Source: a bacterium
GTDB lineage: Bacteria > Bacteroidota > Ignavibacteria > SZUA-365
Reading direction: 5' to 3'
Length of the DNA stretch: 64,000 bases
Assembly: GCA_020444325.1 (NCBI GenBank)
Contig: JAHLLD010000007.1
Span: forward strand, 1-64,000
The translations under genes and the position numbers were made by a program. Below the pieces are notes generated by a model that was not told where the DNA came from, searched no databases, and was given only the letters and a program-made list of their open reading frames with translations. Shown here piece after piece: positions 63,123-64,000 of the stretch; within the stretch, counting starts at the first letter, position 1, and each line of letters opens with the position of its first letter.

Positions 63123-64000
63123 GTGGTAACCATAGCAGTGGACGCAATGGGCGGGGATTTCGCCCCTGGCAATGTTGTCGAGGGAGCGCTTCTCTGTACC
63201 CGCGATCCTCGTTGCGATTTCCGCATTCTGCTTCTCGGCGACGAGGAAGCGATTCGGAAACACCTGCCAACCGACGCGCCAGATAATATCGCGGTACAGC
63301 ATACCGATGAGGTTGTGGAAATGCACGACCCCATCGCTGTTGCGCTCAAGCAGAAAAAGCAGAGCTCGATGTACCGCGCACTTGAAATGCACCGGGAGGG
63401 GGAAGTCGACGGATTTATCAGTGCCGGCAACACGGCCGCGGTGATGGCGCTGTCGACATTGCTGCTCGGACGGCTTCCGGGCGTGGAGCGTCCCTCCATC
63501 GGCACCTTCCTCCCTTCGGAGCGGGGTCCGGTACTGCTGATCGACGCCGGCGCGAATGTCGACTCCAAGCCTTCCCATCTTATGCAGTTCGGCATCATGG
63601 GAAGTGTTTACACGGAACTGATCATGCGTCGCGAGCGTCCGCGGGTTGGATTGCTCAACGTCGGGGAGGAAGAAAAGAAAGGCAACGATGCGTGCATTGC
63701 AGCCTGGCCGCTGCTGAAGGACGCACCCATCAACTTCGTTGGAAATGTGGAGGGGCGGGATATTCTCAAAGGCACGGTCGACGTCGTCGTCTGCGACGGC
63801 TTCACCGGCAACATAATTTTAAAATTCGCTGAATCCTTCCCGGGACTGCTGAAAAGCAAGTTTTACGATTATGCTGAACGCGGCTTCTTTCACAAGATAT
63901 GGGCCGGCTTGATGGGCAAAACCCTCAAGGGCATGATTCGGGACTGGGATTACCAGGAATACGGCGGCGTCCCTCTGCTGGGCGTCAAGGGCATCAGCAT
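63123..64000 (+). CDS. plsX: Phosphate acyltransferase PlsX (truncated by window end)
   Basis: At least 292 residues from a GTG at 63123 with AAAAGG nine bases upstream; an in-frame stop at 63093 excludes earlier starts. IAVDAMGGDFAPGNVVEGAL is the conserved beginning, then GFISAGNTAAVMAL, ERPSIGTFLPSERGPVLLIDAGANVDSKP, VGLLNVGEEEKKGND, NFVGNVEGRDILKGTVDVVVCDGFTGN and a C-terminus cut at YGGVPLLGVKGIS. PlsX makes acyl-phosphate from acyl-ACP for phospholipid synthesis. Homologous over its whole visible length. Confidence 0.96.
   Translation, partial: MVTIAVDAMGGDFAPGNVVEGALLCTRDPRCDFRILLLGDEEAIRKHLPTDAPDNIAVQHTDEVVEMHDPIAVALKQKKQSSMYRALEMHREGEVDGFISAGNTAAVMALSTLLLGRLPGVERPSIGTFLPSERGPVLLIDAGANVDSKPSHLMQFGIMGSVYTELIMRRERPRVGLLNVGEEEKKGNDACIAAWPLLKDAPINFVGNVEGRDILKGTVDVVVCDGFTGNIILKFAESFPGLLKSKFYDYAERGFFHKIWAGLMGKTLKGMIRDWDYQEYGGVPLLGVKGIS

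Noticed and set aside
1-64000. CRISPR array, prophage or restriction system
   Set aside because: No regularly spaced direct repeats of 23-40 bases and no cas, integrase, capsid or restriction gene were seen.

Overview
The window is about 57-60% GC by eye, densely coded and chromosomal. It looks like a free-living or facultatively anaerobic bacterium of the Bacteroidota/Ignavibacteriota side of the FCB group. Five large secreted proteins end in type IX secretion (T9SS) sorting domains of the Tyr-Pro-Asn-Pro type; lipoprotein signals are numerous; and there is a NuoE/NuoF-like trimeric [FeFe] hydrogenase. No insertion sequence, prophage, integrase or CRISPR array was seen. No gene-free stretch exceeds 300 bases; the longest are 44927-45219, 17917-18195 and 3407-3677.

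Layout. 1-3406 (minus): an outer-membrane trio of beta-barrel, PD40-OmpA lipoprotein and a VWA protein cut by the window edge. 3678-10947 (minus): a tight run with ndk (TTG start), a Nudix hydrolase, a DUF1343/NamZ-like muramidase, a lipoprotein and a HisA-like protein lacking HisA active-site residues, preceded by a DMT transporter, a methyltransferase and a radical SAM protein. 11188-13062: an RluA-like pseudouridine synthase and an FKBP lipoprotein, divergent across two phased palindromes. 13162-17916 (minus): hydrogenase genes hydC-hydB-hydA, then a single-domain response regulator. 18196-30436 (minus): a small membrane protein, a subtilisin-like protease, an Ig-like lipoprotein and two giant paralogous propeller proteins, mostly T9SS cargo.

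30622-47870: a CoA-binding protein, a Cys-rich protein, an AmiC-type amidase, an MFS exporter, a propeller lipoprotein, a tandem pair of small HEAT-like secreted proteins, DUF362/DUF6599, two small Cys-containing proteins, a prolidase-like peptidase, TrkA-TrkH potassium uptake, an alpha/beta-hydrolase with a broken nucleophile elbow, a T9SS cargo protein and glyA. 47941-51149 (minus): a fused AroB-AroA protein translationally coupled to a glycosyltransferase. 51238-54086 (minus): an M16 protease pair.

54312-64000: a protein with two helix-turn-helix repeats fused to a CHAD domain, a MgtC/DUF4010 membrane protein, a VIT-VWA T9SS protein with a small propeller protein, an Rrf2 regulator with its own palindrome beside a NapH/CcoG-like ferredoxin membrane protein, tRNA-His, and the classic DUF177-rpmF-plsX cluster running off the end.

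Strongest candidates for something new: the HTH-HTH-CHAD protein with repeats upstream of its gene, the bifunctional AroB-AroA fusion in the same domain order as eukaryotic AROM, the catalytically stripped HisA paralogue embedded in an ndk/Nudix/muramidase operon, and two palindromic operator-like sites. Function calls come from recognising motifs by eye; no database search was run.
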